From the NCBI GenBank assembly GCA_903847605.1, contig CAINED010000072.1, positions 1 to 64,000 on the forward strand: DNA of 64,000 nucleotides, given 5' to 3'. Shown in pieces: positions 1 through 7,688 of the stretch (positions within the stretch are counted from its first letter, which is position 1; each line of letters starts with the position of its first letter). This DNA is from an uncultured Hyphomicrobiales bacterium. Its GTDB lineage: Bacteria > Pseudomonadota > Alphaproteobacteria > Rhizobiales > Beijerinckiaceae. The notes below the pieces were generated by a model. It ran no database searches. It saw nothing but the letters and a program-made list of their open reading frames with translations, and had not been told where the DNA came from. Made by a program: the position numbers and the translations under genes.

Positions 1-55
1 CCCCTCATCCGTCAGGCTTCGCCTGACACCTTCTCCCCATTTCATGGGGAGAAGG
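1..55. repeat. Palindromic intergenic repeat, family B
   Basis: Contains two hairpins, one around a cttcg turn (gtcaggcttcgcctgac) and one around ccccatttcatgggg, and ends in ggggagaagg just before the stop of the dehydrogenase. Related copies lie at 50112-50161 and 50214-50263. The arrangement of conserved ends and short stems matches the mobile palindromic repeats common between genes of Hyphomicrobiales. It may act as a 3' transcript end for the gene at 57-1100. Confidence 0.7.
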
Positions 56-56
56 G

Positions 57-1100
57 TTACACCGCCGGCACACTCACCCCGCGCTTTTGCGCCTCGCCAA
101 CAAGTTGCTTCCAGATTCCCTCGGGGATGGGAATGCCCTCGCGCCGGCGCTGGGCCATGACGCGATCGCCGCGCTCGCCGGGCATCAGGATTTCCGAAAC
201 GCCATCGGCGCGCGGCTCGGCGGCGATGTCGCGCGCGAGGCGGTCGACCTCCTTGCCGAGGCTGGCGGCGACATCGAGGGCTTCGGGGTCGATGGCGATG
301 CAGAGCGCGTTCAGCACATATTCGTTGCGTAAAGAGGGATCTTCCAGCGCTGTGGACACCAGCGGGAAGCCGGCGAGAAGGCTGCACAGGCATTCGATCA
401 TGAAGCCGAGGCCGGAACCCTTGGGCCCGGCGATGGGCAGCGGCGTCTCCGCCTTGTAGGGATCGGTCGTGACATGGCCCTGCGCATCGAGCGCGACGCC
501 ATCCGGCAACGGCTTGCCGGATTGCCGCGCCTGCGCCATCGCGCCGATGGTCGTTGCCGCCGCCGCCATGTCGAAGACGATGGGGGTGCCATTGGCGCGC
601 GGCACGCCGATGGCGATGGGAGACGTGCCGAGCACGGCGTCGCGCGAGCCGAAATAGGCCATCAGCGGGCGCGAGGAACACATGGTCATACCGACCATGC
701 CCGCTTCCGCAGCGCGCCGCGCGTAATAACCCATCGCGCCCGTATGCGTGCCCTGTCGCACCCAGACGAAGCCGATGCCATGGGTGCGCGCCTTCTCGAT
801 GGCCATGTCCATGGCGCGCTGTGTGACGTAAAGGCCGGGGCCGCGATCGGCCTCCAGCACGCCGATGACGCCCTTGTCCTTGATGGTGCGAATGTTCGCA
901 TCCGCCTTTCGCAAGCCGCGCGGCATCCAGGCGAGATAGGAGGGAATGCGCAGCACGCCGTGCGACCCGACGCCGCGCAGATCCGCCCAGACCAGAATTT
1001 CGGCTTCCGACTTCGCCCATTCCTGTGGCAGGCCCGCTGCGACGAAGAGCCTTGCGACGAATTCTTCCAGCGCCTGCGCGCCGATGACAATGGTGCTCAC
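57..1100 (-). CDS. Ldh family (malate/L-lactate/ureidoglycolate-type) NAD(P)-dependent dehydrogenase
   Basis: About 347 residues, the normal size for the MDH/LDH-2 family (malate, sulfolactate, ureidoglycolate and delta-1-piperideine-2-carboxylate dehydrogenases). Visible family features are the N-terminal helix followed by WADLRGVGSHGVLRIPSY (Arg and His of the substrate site), the VRQGTHTGAMGYYARRAAEAGMVGM segment, the FGSRDAVLGTSPIAIGVP stretch and the KGSGLGFMIECL segment near the C-terminus. These enzymes reversibly reduce 2-keto acids in the cytosol. I chose the GTG at 1100 because family similarity begins there and a GGAG lies about 12 bases upstream; the open frame further upstream is antisense to the hydrolase. 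The gene is divergent from the hydrolase at 1197. The substrate cannot be told from sequence. Confidence 0.9.
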   Translation of the reverse strand: MSTIVIGAQALEEFVARLFVAAGLPQEWAKSEAEILVWADLRGVGSHGVLRIPSYLAWMPRGLRKADANIRTIKDKGVIGVLEADRGPGLYVTQRAMDMAIEKARTHGIGFVWVRQGTHTGAMGYYARRAAEAGMVGMTMCSSRPLMAYFGSRDAVLGTSPIAIGVPRANGTPIVFDMAAAATTIGAMAQARQSGKPLPDGVALDAQGHVTTDPYKAETPLPIAGPKGSGLGFMIECLCSLLAGFPLVSTALEDPSLRNEYVLNALCIAIDPEALDVAASLGKEVDRLARDIAAEPRADGVSEILMPGERGDRVMAQRRREGIPIPEGIWKQLVGEAQKRGVSVPAV

Positions 1101-1196
1101 GCTGTGCAATCTCCGGTTTTCTGCCTGCGTTTTGAGCCTTATAAGATTGCTGGCTCGCAATGGAAACAGCGGCGAAATTCGAGGGAGCAGGGGCAT

Positions 1197-2063
1197 ATGC
1201 AGCAGCGCGTCACGTTCAAATCCGATGGTCTCGATCTCGCAGGCGTCCTGCATATCCCCGACGGCATGAAGCCGAAGGAGAAGCGCCCGGCCATCATGGT
1301 GCTGCACGGCTTTGGCACCAACAAGGATGGCTCGACGCCCGTGGAGGCCACGAAGATTCTCGAGGCCATGGGCTATATCGTGTTGCGCTTCGACATGCGC
1401 GGCTGCGGCGAAAGCGGCGGCGAGACAGCCTTCATTCTCTGCCAGGATCAGGTGCGCGACACGCAGGCCGCAGCGACCTATCTGCAATCGCTGAAGCAGG
1501 TGGATGCAAAACGCATCGGCGTGCTCGGCCATTCCTTCGGTGCGGCAGTCGCGGTCTACGCCGGCGGCGTCGACAAGCGATTGGGCGCGGTCATCGCGGT
1601 CGGCGGCTGGGGCGATGGCGTCGCGAAATTCCGCGAGCAGCACAAGAGCGCTGCGCAGTGGAAGAAGTTCATCATGAAGCTGGAGCAGGGACGCCGTCAC
1701 CGCGCGAAGACCGGCAAGTCGCTGATGATGCCGCGCTTCGACATCGTGCCGATCCCCGTTCACCTGCGCAAAAATCTCGTCGGCAACGCCATCATGGAAT
1801 TTCCGGCGGAGACCGCGATGAGCATGATGGATTTCCGCGCCAACGATGTCGTCGCGAATATCTCGCCGCGCCCGCTGCTGCTGCTGCATCCCGCCAACGA
1901 CACGGTGACGCCGACATCGCAGGCCGTCGGCCTCTTCATGCGCGCGAAACAGCCCGCCGACATGCATCTCGTCTCAGGCGTCGATCACTTCATGCTGAAC
2001 GACGATCAGGGCCTCGTGAAGCGGATTCTCGAGGACTGGCTGGCGAAGCATTTTCCGGTGTGA
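1197..2063 (+). CDS. Alpha/beta hydrolase, serine-hydrolase type
   Basis: 288 residues. The start ATG at 1197 follows GAGGGAG. The protein has the oxyanion segment HGFGTNKDG near residue 40, a nucleophile elbow GHSFGAA near residue 105 (catalytic Ser), a late Asp in LLLHPANDTVTP and a His in GVDHFML, so the triad is complete. There is no signal peptide, so it is a cytosolic esterase or hydrolase of the dienelactone hydrolase/serine aminopeptidase-like type. It is divergent from the Ldh dehydrogenase with a gap of about 95 bases that must hold both promoters. An open frame extending well upstream is an antisense artefact. The substrate is unknown. Confidence 0.9.
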   Translation: MQQRVTFKSDGLDLAGVLHIPDGMKPKEKRPAIMVLHGFGTNKDGSTPVEATKILEAMGYIVLRFDMRGCGESGGETAFILCQDQVRDTQAAATYLQSLKQVDAKRIGVLGHSFGAAVAVYAGGVDKRLGAVIAVGGWGDGVAKFREQHKSAAQWKKFIMKLEQGRRHRAKTGKSLMMPRFDIVPIPVHLRKNLVGNAIMEFPAETAMSMMDFRANDVVANISPRPLLLLHPANDTVTPTSQAVGLFMRAKQPADMHLVSGVDHFMLNDDQGLVKRILEDWLAKHFPV

Positions 2064-2071
2064 GGTTCGGT

Positions 2072-2171
2072 GTCATCCCGGCCGAGCGTAGCGAGAGCCG
2101 GGACCGCTCTGCTGGAGCGCGCAATAACGATAAGATCCCGGATAAAATGCTTTGCATTTTTCCGGGATGAC
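2072..2171. repeat. Palindromic intergenic repeat, family A (copy 1)
   Basis: Begins gtcatcccgg and ends ccgggatgac, with internal stems including ccggataaaatgc/gcatttttccgg. Its ends are reverse complements, so the whole unit can fold. It lies immediately after the hydrolase stop and ends 16 bases before the GST start. Similar units occur at 12230, 17913, 30920, 44294 and 62921, always right after a gene. Confidence 0.8.
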
Positions 2172-2187
2172 TACGGGAGGAGGCAGG

Positions 2188-2904
2188 ATGCCCTACGAAC
2201 TTTTCTACCACGCGAAAATTCAGGGCCGCGGCGAATTCGTGCGCCTCGCTCTGGAAGACGCCGGTGCTGACTACATCGACGTCGCGCGCGGCGGCGACGC
2301 TGGAACCGCCGCAATGTTCGCGCTCATCAACGGCGAAGATGTCGCGCGCCCGCCGTTTGCGCCGCCCTTCCTGCGTGACGGCGACATGCTGATCGCGCAG
2401 ACGGCGAACATCCTGCACTATCTGGGGCCACGCATCGGCCTTGCGCCCGATGACGACGCCTCGCGCCTGTTTCTCCTGCAGGTGCAGCTCACTGTGACCG
2501 ATTTCATCAAGGACATTCACGACACGCATCATCCTATCGCCAACTCGCTCTATTTCGAGGAGCAGATCGAAGCAGCGAAGCTGGCCGCCGCCAAATTCAT
2601 CGAGCTGAGGCTGCCGAAATACATGGGCTATTTCGAAAAGATTTTGGCGCGCAATCCGGCGGGGCGATACATCTGCGGTGGCGGGATCACCTATGCCGAC
2701 CTCTCCATGTTCCAGCTCGTGCAGGGCCTGCGTTACGCTTTCCCGAACGCCTTCGCGAAGGTGGAATCGAATTATCCCCGCCTGATCGCACTGCATGATG
2801 AAGTCGCGCAGCGCCCGCGGCTTAAAGCCTATCTCGCCTCGGAGCGGCGGATACCCTTCAACGAGATGGGCATTTTCCGCAAATATCCAGTCCTCGATGC
2901 ATGA
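2188..2904 (+). CDS. Glutathione S-transferase family protein
   Basis: 238 residues. The N-terminal thioredoxin-like domain reads MPYELFYHAKIQGRGEFVRLALEDAG, with the typical Tyr/Arg-containing beta-alpha unit, and PPFAPPFLRDGDMLIAQTANILHYLG corresponds to the cis-Pro and glutathione gamma-Glu binding segment. The C-terminal half is helical, with the TYADLSMFQLVQGL N-capping region expected of GSTs. The ATG at 2188 follows GGGAGGAGG. It is cytosolic and would conjugate or reduce electrophiles with glutathione. It resembles alpha/mu/sigma-like classes more than the Ure2-like GST at 20154. It sits alone between repeat copy 1 and the membrane protein at 2990. Confidence 0.9.
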   Translation: MPYELFYHAKIQGRGEFVRLALEDAGADYIDVARGGDAGTAAMFALINGEDVARPPFAPPFLRDGDMLIAQTANILHYLGPRIGLAPDDDASRLFLLQVQLTVTDFIKDIHDTHHPIANSLYFEEQIEAAKLAAAKFIELRLPKYMGYFEKILARNPAGRYICGGGITYADLSMFQLVQGLRYAFPNAFAKVESNYPRLIALHDEVAQRPRLKAYLASERRIPFNEMGIFRKYPVLDA

Positions 2905-2989
2905 GAAGCCGTTAGGGTTAATGCCTGCGAACAATTTCTGAGGCCCGCTTCTTGCTGCAACGCGATGCAGCAAGAACCCGGGCCGCCAT

Positions 2990-3367
2990 ATGTCTCCTTT
3001 TGCACTCTCGATTGTCCTGATCCTGTTCACCGTCAGCACCAATGCGGCGGCGCAGATCATGCTGAAGCGCGGCATGATGCAACTGGGGCCGCTGGATCAG
3101 CTCGGCTCCAATCCCGTCTGGATCGTCTTCGGCATCGTTTTCCAGCCCTGGGTCTTCATCGGACTCTGCACCTTCGTGATCAGCATGGCCTCGCATCTGG
3201 TCGTGTTGTCGCGCGTGCAACTGAGCTTCGCTTACCCCTTCCTCAGTCTCGCCTACGTGATCGTCGGCGTATACGCCTACTTCGTCTTTGGCGAGGACGT
3301 CGGTGCGCTGCGCATCGCCGGCTTTGCCCTCATCGTCGGTGGCACAATCCTCATCTCCATGAGCTGA
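2990..3367 (+). CDS. Small four-helix EamA/SMR-like membrane protein (ArnE/ArnF-type flippase candidate)
   Basis: 125 residues with four hydrophobic segments (about 4-22, 45-65, 72-95 and 103-123), the size and topology of small multidrug resistance and ArnE/ArnF subunits. The QIMLKRGM motif after helix 1 and the FAYPFLSLAYVIVGVYAYFVFGE segment are typical of the EamA/SMR fold. No clear Shine-Dalgarno is visible. ArnE/ArnF move undecaprenyl-phosphate-aminoarabinose across the inner membrane. Because an epimerase and an aminotransferase follow, and a UbiA/DprE1/GT-C operon lies opposite, flipping of a lipid-linked sugar is a reasonable inference. A drug exporter is the alternative. Confidence 0.8.
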   Translation: MSPFALSIVLILFTVSTNAAAQIMLKRGMMQLGPLDQLGSNPVWIVFGIVFQPWVFIGLCTFVISMASHLVVLSRVQLSFAYPFLSLAYVIVGVYAYFVFGEDVGALRIAGFALIVGGTILISMS

Positions 3368-3433
3368 AGACTCACGCTGATCCGCTTGCACGAAATTTGC
3401 TGATTACTCTCCGGCAACAGGAACTGTATCGAA

Positions 3434-4441
3434 ATGAAACACATCATCATTGGTGGCGACGGCTTTGTGGGAACCCAACTTGCGGCGAACCTCGCAGCCA
3501 AGGGCGAAGAGGTCGTGATCGCGGATATCGCGCGCGGCGCGGCGCGCCACAATGATACGCTGCCGCACTGCTGGTTCGACGTGACGGCGCCCGTCACTTT
3601 CAAGTCCGTCGATATCAAACCCGACGACGTCGTTTACAATCTTTCCGCGCGTATGCTGAGCCCGATCATGCCGCGCGCCAAGCGCCGGGAATTCTTCTGG
3701 CCCGTCAATCACGATGGCGTGCGCAACATCCTTCAATGGATGGAGAAGCACGGCGCGACAAAACTGGTTCATTTCACGACCGACATGGTCTATGGCCACA
3801 CGCATGAAGTGCCGACGCGCGAGAACGCGCCCGCGGTTCCCCTTGGCGAATATGGTCTTTCCAAACTCGAATCCGAAAAGATCTGCGAGGAGTACCGCGC
3901 GAAGGGATTTTCGATCAGCATATTCCGTCCGCGCCTCATCATCGGCCCGGGCCGTCTCGGCATTCTCTCGAAACTCTTCAAGCTGATCGATCTCAACCTG
4001 CCGGTGCCCATGATCGGCTCGGGCAAGAATCCCTATCAGTTCATCTCGGTGTTCGACTGCGCATCGGCATGCGAGGCCGCATGGCGCGCAGGCCTTCCGA
4101 ACAAAGCCTACAACCTCGGCTCCGATGATCCGCCGCCTGTGAAGCAACTGCTGCGCGACCTCGTCCGCGAAGCCGGCAGCAAGTCGATTCTTATGCCGAC
4201 GCCCGCGCCGCTGGTGAAACTCGCGCTGACTTCGCTCGATCTCATTAACCTGCCTCTCATGGATCCCGAGCAATATCTCATCGCCGACGAGATTTGCATC
4301 CTCGATACGACGGCAGCCAAGACGGACCTCGGCTGGAAACCGCTGCATCGCGACGAAGACATGTTGAAAGCGGCCTATCGCGAATATCGCGCCGGCTTTG
4401 CGGCCGCGAATGGCAAGACTTTTCCCGTGGCTGCGGAATAA
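3434..4441 (+). CDS. NAD(P)-dependent sugar epimerase/dehydratase (extended SDR)
   Basis: 335 residues. The N-terminus IIIGGDGFVGTQL is the GxxGxxG Rossmann nucleotide-binding loop and ADIARG is the end of beta-2. The TTDMVYG segment and Y-x3-K in EYGLSKLESEK near residues 140-147 supply the catalytic Ser/Thr, Tyr and Lys. FRPRLIIGPGR and YNLGSDDP are also family hallmarks. It would epimerise, dehydrate or reduce a nucleotide sugar or a similar substrate in the cytosol. The class III aminotransferase starts 12 bases downstream, so the two are co-transcribed, which suggests formation of an amino sugar or amino polyol. The exact substrate is not readable from sequence. Confidence 0.9.
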   Translation: MKHIIIGGDGFVGTQLAANLAAKGEEVVIADIARGAARHNDTLPHCWFDVTAPVTFKSVDIKPDDVVYNLSARMLSPIMPRAKRREFFWPVNHDGVRNILQWMEKHGATKLVHFTTDMVYGHTHEVPTRENAPAVPLGEYGLSKLESEKICEEYRAKGFSISIFRPRLIIGPGRLGILSKLFKLIDLNLPVPMIGSGKNPYQFISVFDCASACEAAWRAGLPNKAYNLGSDDPPPVKQLLRDLVREAGSKSILMPTPAPLVKLALTSLDLINLPLMDPEQYLIADEICILDTTAAKTDLGWKPLHRDEDMLKAAYREYRAGFAAANGKTFPVAAE

Positions 4442-4452
4442 AGGAAGCGAAC

Positions 4453-5889
4453 ATGACACTTGCACATACTTACGAAACCGAAACGCGTCCCGTCCGCCCC
4501 GCGCTCATTACGGTGGAAGATGCCAAGAAGCTCGACCTCGCCAGGGTCCGCGAGCTGACTGCAGCGCATCTCAATCCCGGACAGTTGCACTTTCTGCGCC
4601 TCCTCGGCTTCGATCGCGTGCTGATCGATCGTGCGGAAGGCGCCAATTACATCGATACCAACGGCCGCAAGATTCTCGACTTCTTCGGGGGCTTCGGATC
4701 GGTGGCTTTCGGACATAATCATCCGCGCATCGTGGCGACACGCAAGAAGTTCCAGGACGAGGCGCGGCAGGAAATCTGCATGGCCTTCATGTCGCAATAC
4801 GCCAGCGCGCTCGCCTATAATCTCGCGGCGATTGCGCCCGGCGATCTCGACTTTGTGTTTCTGGGTTCGTCCGGCTCCGAAGCGATGGAAGCAGCGCTCA
4901 AAATCGCCGAGCAGGCGCAGGGTCCGGAACGCGCGACCATCGTCTACGCAGAAAACTCTTTCCACGGAAAGACCAAGGGCGTTCTGGCTGTAACCGACGG
5001 CGCGCTCTACCGCTCGCGTTTCAAGCTCGCCGACAACACACGTCGCGTTTCCTTCGGCGATGCGGCCGCCATCGAGGCGCTCTTCAAAAGCGACCCGACC
5101 ATCGGAACGCTCGTCCTAGAGACGATCCAGGGCGGCGCCGGCATTGTCGAAGCGCCTGCGTCCTACTGGCACGAAGTACGTCGCCTCTGCGATCAATACA
5201 AGGTGCTGTGGATTGCCGACGAAGTGCAATGCGGCATGGGACGCACCGGCTCCTTCTTCGCCTTCGAGCAATATGGCGTGACGCCGGACATTACGGCGCT
5301 GGCCAAGGCGCTGGGCGGTTCGAAATGCGCGATGGCTGCGATGATCGCGAGGCGTGACGTTTACATGAAGGCTTACGGCACGCCCAAGACGGCGCTCGTT
5401 CATGCGCCCGCCACTTTCGGTGGCATTGGCGAAGCCTGCGCGACGGCGATCGAGGCGCTGAATGTCATCTATGACGAAAAGCTGATGGAGAACGCCGCCG
5501 AACAGGGCGACTATCTCATCGACGGGCTCAAGGCGCTACAGTCGAAATATCCGCAAGTCATCAAGGATGTGCGTGGCAAGGGCCTGATGATCGGTCTGGA
5601 GTTTCATGATTTCAGCCAGACGCTGCCCTTCGGTCTGCGCCAGATGGTGGCGCTGCTCGATGAAAAGCTGAAAGGCTCGCTCTGCGGCTTCATCGGCGCG
5701 CTGCTGCTTGCAAAGCACGACACGCTGGTTGCCTTCACCGAGTATAACCGCAACGTTATCCGCCTCGAGCCGCCGCTTATCATCACCAAGGCGGAATGCG
5801 ATCACTTCCTCAAGGCGCTGGAAACGCTTCTCGCGCGTGGCATTACCGGCATCGTGACCGATTACATCGGCATGATGGCGAAGCGTTAA
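4453..5889 (+). CDS. Class III PLP-dependent aminotransferase
   Basis: 478 residues; the ATG at 4453 follows AAGGAAGC. Fold-type I features are clear: LGSSGSEAMEAALK for phosphate binding (about 138-150), SFHGKTKG, LETIQGGAGI, WIADEVQCGMGRTG with the pyridine-N-binding Asp256, and the Schiff-base Lys285 in TALAKALGGSK. The N-terminal ~55 residues before the usual IDRAEGANYID entry are longer than in ornithine or acetylornithine aminotransferases. It is co-transcribed with the epimerase at 3434 and ends at the strong terminator at 5915. Amino-acid donors such as glutamate are typical of the family. A role in making an aminated envelope sugar or hopanoid-type polyol is inferred from context only. 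Confidence 0.9.
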   Translation: MTLAHTYETETRPVRPALITVEDAKKLDLARVRELTAAHLNPGQLHFLRLLGFDRVLIDRAEGANYIDTNGRKILDFFGGFGSVAFGHNHPRIVATRKKFQDEARQEICMAFMSQYASALAYNLAAIAPGDLDFVFLGSSGSEAMEAALKIAEQAQGPERATIVYAENSFHGKTKGVLAVTDGALYRSRFKLADNTRRVSFGDAAAIEALFKSDPTIGTLVLETIQGGAGIVEAPASYWHEVRRLCDQYKVLWIADEVQCGMGRTGSFFAFEQYGVTPDITALAKALGGSKCAMAAMIARRDVYMKAYGTPKTALVHAPATFGGIGEACATAIEALNVIYDEKLMENAAEQGDYLIDGLKALQSKYPQVIKDVRGKGLMIGLEFHDFSQTLPFGLRQMVALLDEKLKGSLCGFIGALLLAKHDTLVAFTEYNRNVIRLEPPLIITKAECDHFLKALETLLARGITGIVTDYIGMMAKR

Positions 5890-5914
5890 GCCAGAAAGAC
5901 CAATTGAACCAGCG

Positions 5915-5946
5915 AACGCCCGGTCTATCGACCGGGCGTTTTGCTG
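5915..5946 (+). terminator. Rho-independent terminator, probably bidirectional
   Basis: A perfect 10-bp stem aacgcccggt / accgggcgtt closes a six-base loop and is followed by a T-rich run. It lies between the convergent aminotransferase and glycosyltransferase stops and can serve both strands. Confidence 0.9.
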
Positions 5947-5961
5947 TTTAAAACCTTTCGA

Positions 5962-7677
5962 TCAGCGCAGAGAAGCGAAGTCGCTGCCGTTGCGTATCAG
6001 CAGATCCCAGCAGGCGTTGAGGGATATGCGCTGCCGGCCTTCGATGGCCGCGGCGAAGCGGGCCGCGATGGCTTCGCGCATCGGCATGACAGGGCAAAGC
6101 GGTATCAGGATTCCATCTGCGCTTGCTATGGACGACAGCATGCGCTCGTCACGCGGCGGCAAGGTCCGCAAGGGATCGAGACCGATCTGCACGTAGCGGA
6201 TGGGTCTGCGTCCCAGAAGATAGGGCATGGGATCTGTGAAATCGAACGTATAGATCGTTTCCAGACGGCGGCCGGAATTGCGCTCGAAGGCTTGCAGGGC
6301 GCGGATGGCCGAAGCCGTATTGATCAGCCAGGCGAGCTGAAAGTCAGGCTCGGCCGTCAGAATGTCGGAATGGGAGACGCCTTCCTTCGCCAGCTTGCGA
6401 TAGGACTCGCGCGCTTCCACATAATGACGGTTCAGCGCGGCCGCGCGCAGGAAATATCCGGGCCGTGAGCTGACCTGGCCAAGGGGCCCGAGTTCGGGTT
6501 GGTCAAGTCTCTGGTATGTCGACTGCGACAACAGAGTTTGAACGCCACGATAGGCAATCGAGGTGATGAGCGGGACTGCGGTGACGGCAAGCGCGAAGAT
6601 CGCTGCAAGTCTATAGCGCTCTTGTCTGTGCCACAAACGCCGCAAGGCCAATGCGAGCACAGGGACAAGATAAATGAACTCCTGGCTGCCGGTATTCTGG
6701 ATTTCGAATATCAGGGCGCTTACAACGATGGCGCAAAGCCATGCCGAATCGGTATCGAGCCAGTTTCGAAAACCCGCAAGGGAGAGCTTTATAGATCCTG
6801 CGCGCCGCATTTGCATAAAGGCAAGGCAAAGAACGGCGAGGCCAAGTGGCAGGAACAATTCGACATGGCTGCCGACGAAGGCGCGATAGCGGCGCAGGAA
6901 CGAGCCTTCGTTGAGCGCCGCGAGTTGGAGCATGTTTTTGAGATAGGCGCTAACAATTCCGGTTGTAATTTCAAGTAAGCCTAGCGCGGCAATAACGGCG
7001 GCTGCGCAGGCGATGGTATCCGTGAAGCGGATCCGGCGCGCCAGAAATGCATATCCAACGAGCAGAACGCCGGAGGCGAAGCCGGTGATCTTCGAAAGAA
7101 ACAGGCACAAGAGCGTTATGCCAATGATCGCCTGAAGGCGCATGCGCCCTTCAACGAAAAGAAGCGCGCAAACGAGGATGTAGAGAAGAAGCGCCGGATG
7201 CCTGTTATATATGCCATAACCGTCGAAGCCCGGCGCAGGATAATGTGCGGCGGAGTTGACGGGAAGCAGCGCGAAGCAAAAAAAGGCCGCGGTCAATACG
7301 AGCGACAGGCTTCGCGAACGCGCATCGATGTCTTTCAATACCACGAGAAAAAGCGGCAAGGCTACGAAGAGGATCGACCATTGTGTCGACAGCAGGGGAT
7401 GCGCATTGGGAAACAGCAGGGTCGTCAGATAAAACAGATAATATTCGAGCGGACCTGCAGGCGTCAGAAAATCCACGTTTGGCTTTTGTCCGTTGGCGAT
7501 GCGATGTGCGGCGTCGAGGTAAATCGACAGATCCCAGTAGCTGGGTCCGATCGCGAAATGCATGGCGATGGCGAGGCCAGCCAGCATGAGAACCATGCTA
7601 GCGCCGGCGATCAGATAGGGGTTTGACCAGAACGATCGCGGCGCTTCGTCTTTTATACCGTCATCGAGAACGGACAT
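5962..7677 (-). CDS. Polytopic GT-C-like glycosyltransferase (ArnT/PMT/arabinosyltransferase-like)
   Basis: 571 residues. After a short cytosolic head there is one membrane helix (about 22-42), then a loop with YWDLSIYLDAAHRIANGQ (Asp49 and Asp55), the acidic first periplasmic loop typical of lipid-phosphate-sugar-dependent GT-C enzymes. About ten further hydrophobic helices follow to residue ~375, then a soluble C-terminal domain of about 190 residues. GT-C enzymes use polyprenyl-phosphate sugars on the periplasmic face. It begins 11 bases after the DprE1-like gene ends, so it is the third gene of the UbiA-DprE1-GT-C operon. This supports use of the lipid-linked sugar made by its neighbours. 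Family membership is inferred from topology and motif. It could instead be a polymerase-like membrane protein. Confidence 0.8.
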   Translation of the reverse strand: MSVLDDGIKDEAPRSFWSNPYLIAGASMVLMLAGLAIAMHFAIGPSYWDLSIYLDAAHRIANGQKPNVDFLTPAGPLEYYLFYLTTLLFPNAHPLLSTQWSILFVALPLFLVVLKDIDARSRSLSLVLTAAFFCFALLPVNSAAHYPAPGFDGYGIYNRHPALLLYILVCALLFVEGRMRLQAIIGITLLCLFLSKITGFASGVLLVGYAFLARRIRFTDTIACAAAVIAALGLLEITTGIVSAYLKNMLQLAALNEGSFLRRYRAFVGSHVELFLPLGLAVLCLAFMQMRRAGSIKLSLAGFRNWLDTDSAWLCAIVVSALIFEIQNTGSQEFIYLVPVLALALRRLWHRQERYRLAAIFALAVTAVPLITSIAYRGVQTLLSQSTYQRLDQPELGPLGQVSSRPGYFLRAAALNRHYVEARESYRKLAKEGVSHSDILTAEPDFQLAWLINTASAIRALQAFERNSGRRLETIYTFDFTDPMPYLLGRRPIRYVQIGLDPLRTLPPRDERMLSSIASADGILIPLCPVMPMREAIAARFAAAIEGRQRISLNACWDLLIRNGSDFASLR

Positions 7678-7688
7678 GTGCAGCGCTT

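Noticed and set aside
474..1196. N-terminal extension of the hydrolase frame at 1197
   Set aside because: It is antisense to the Ldh gene, Arg/Ala/His-rich, and the ribosome binding site at 1181 sets the start at 1197.
1101..1967. Long open frame continuing upstream of the Ldh dehydrogenase on the minus strand
   Set aside because: It is antisense to the alpha/beta hydrolase, has no family similarity, and the GTG at 1100 with a GGAG explains the start.
3434..4441. Naming the SDR as DprE2, partner of the DprE1-like enzyme
   Set aside because: It is an extended SDR of the sugar epimerase type, unlike the classical SDR fold of DprE2, and on the other strand. Kept only as a hypothesis.
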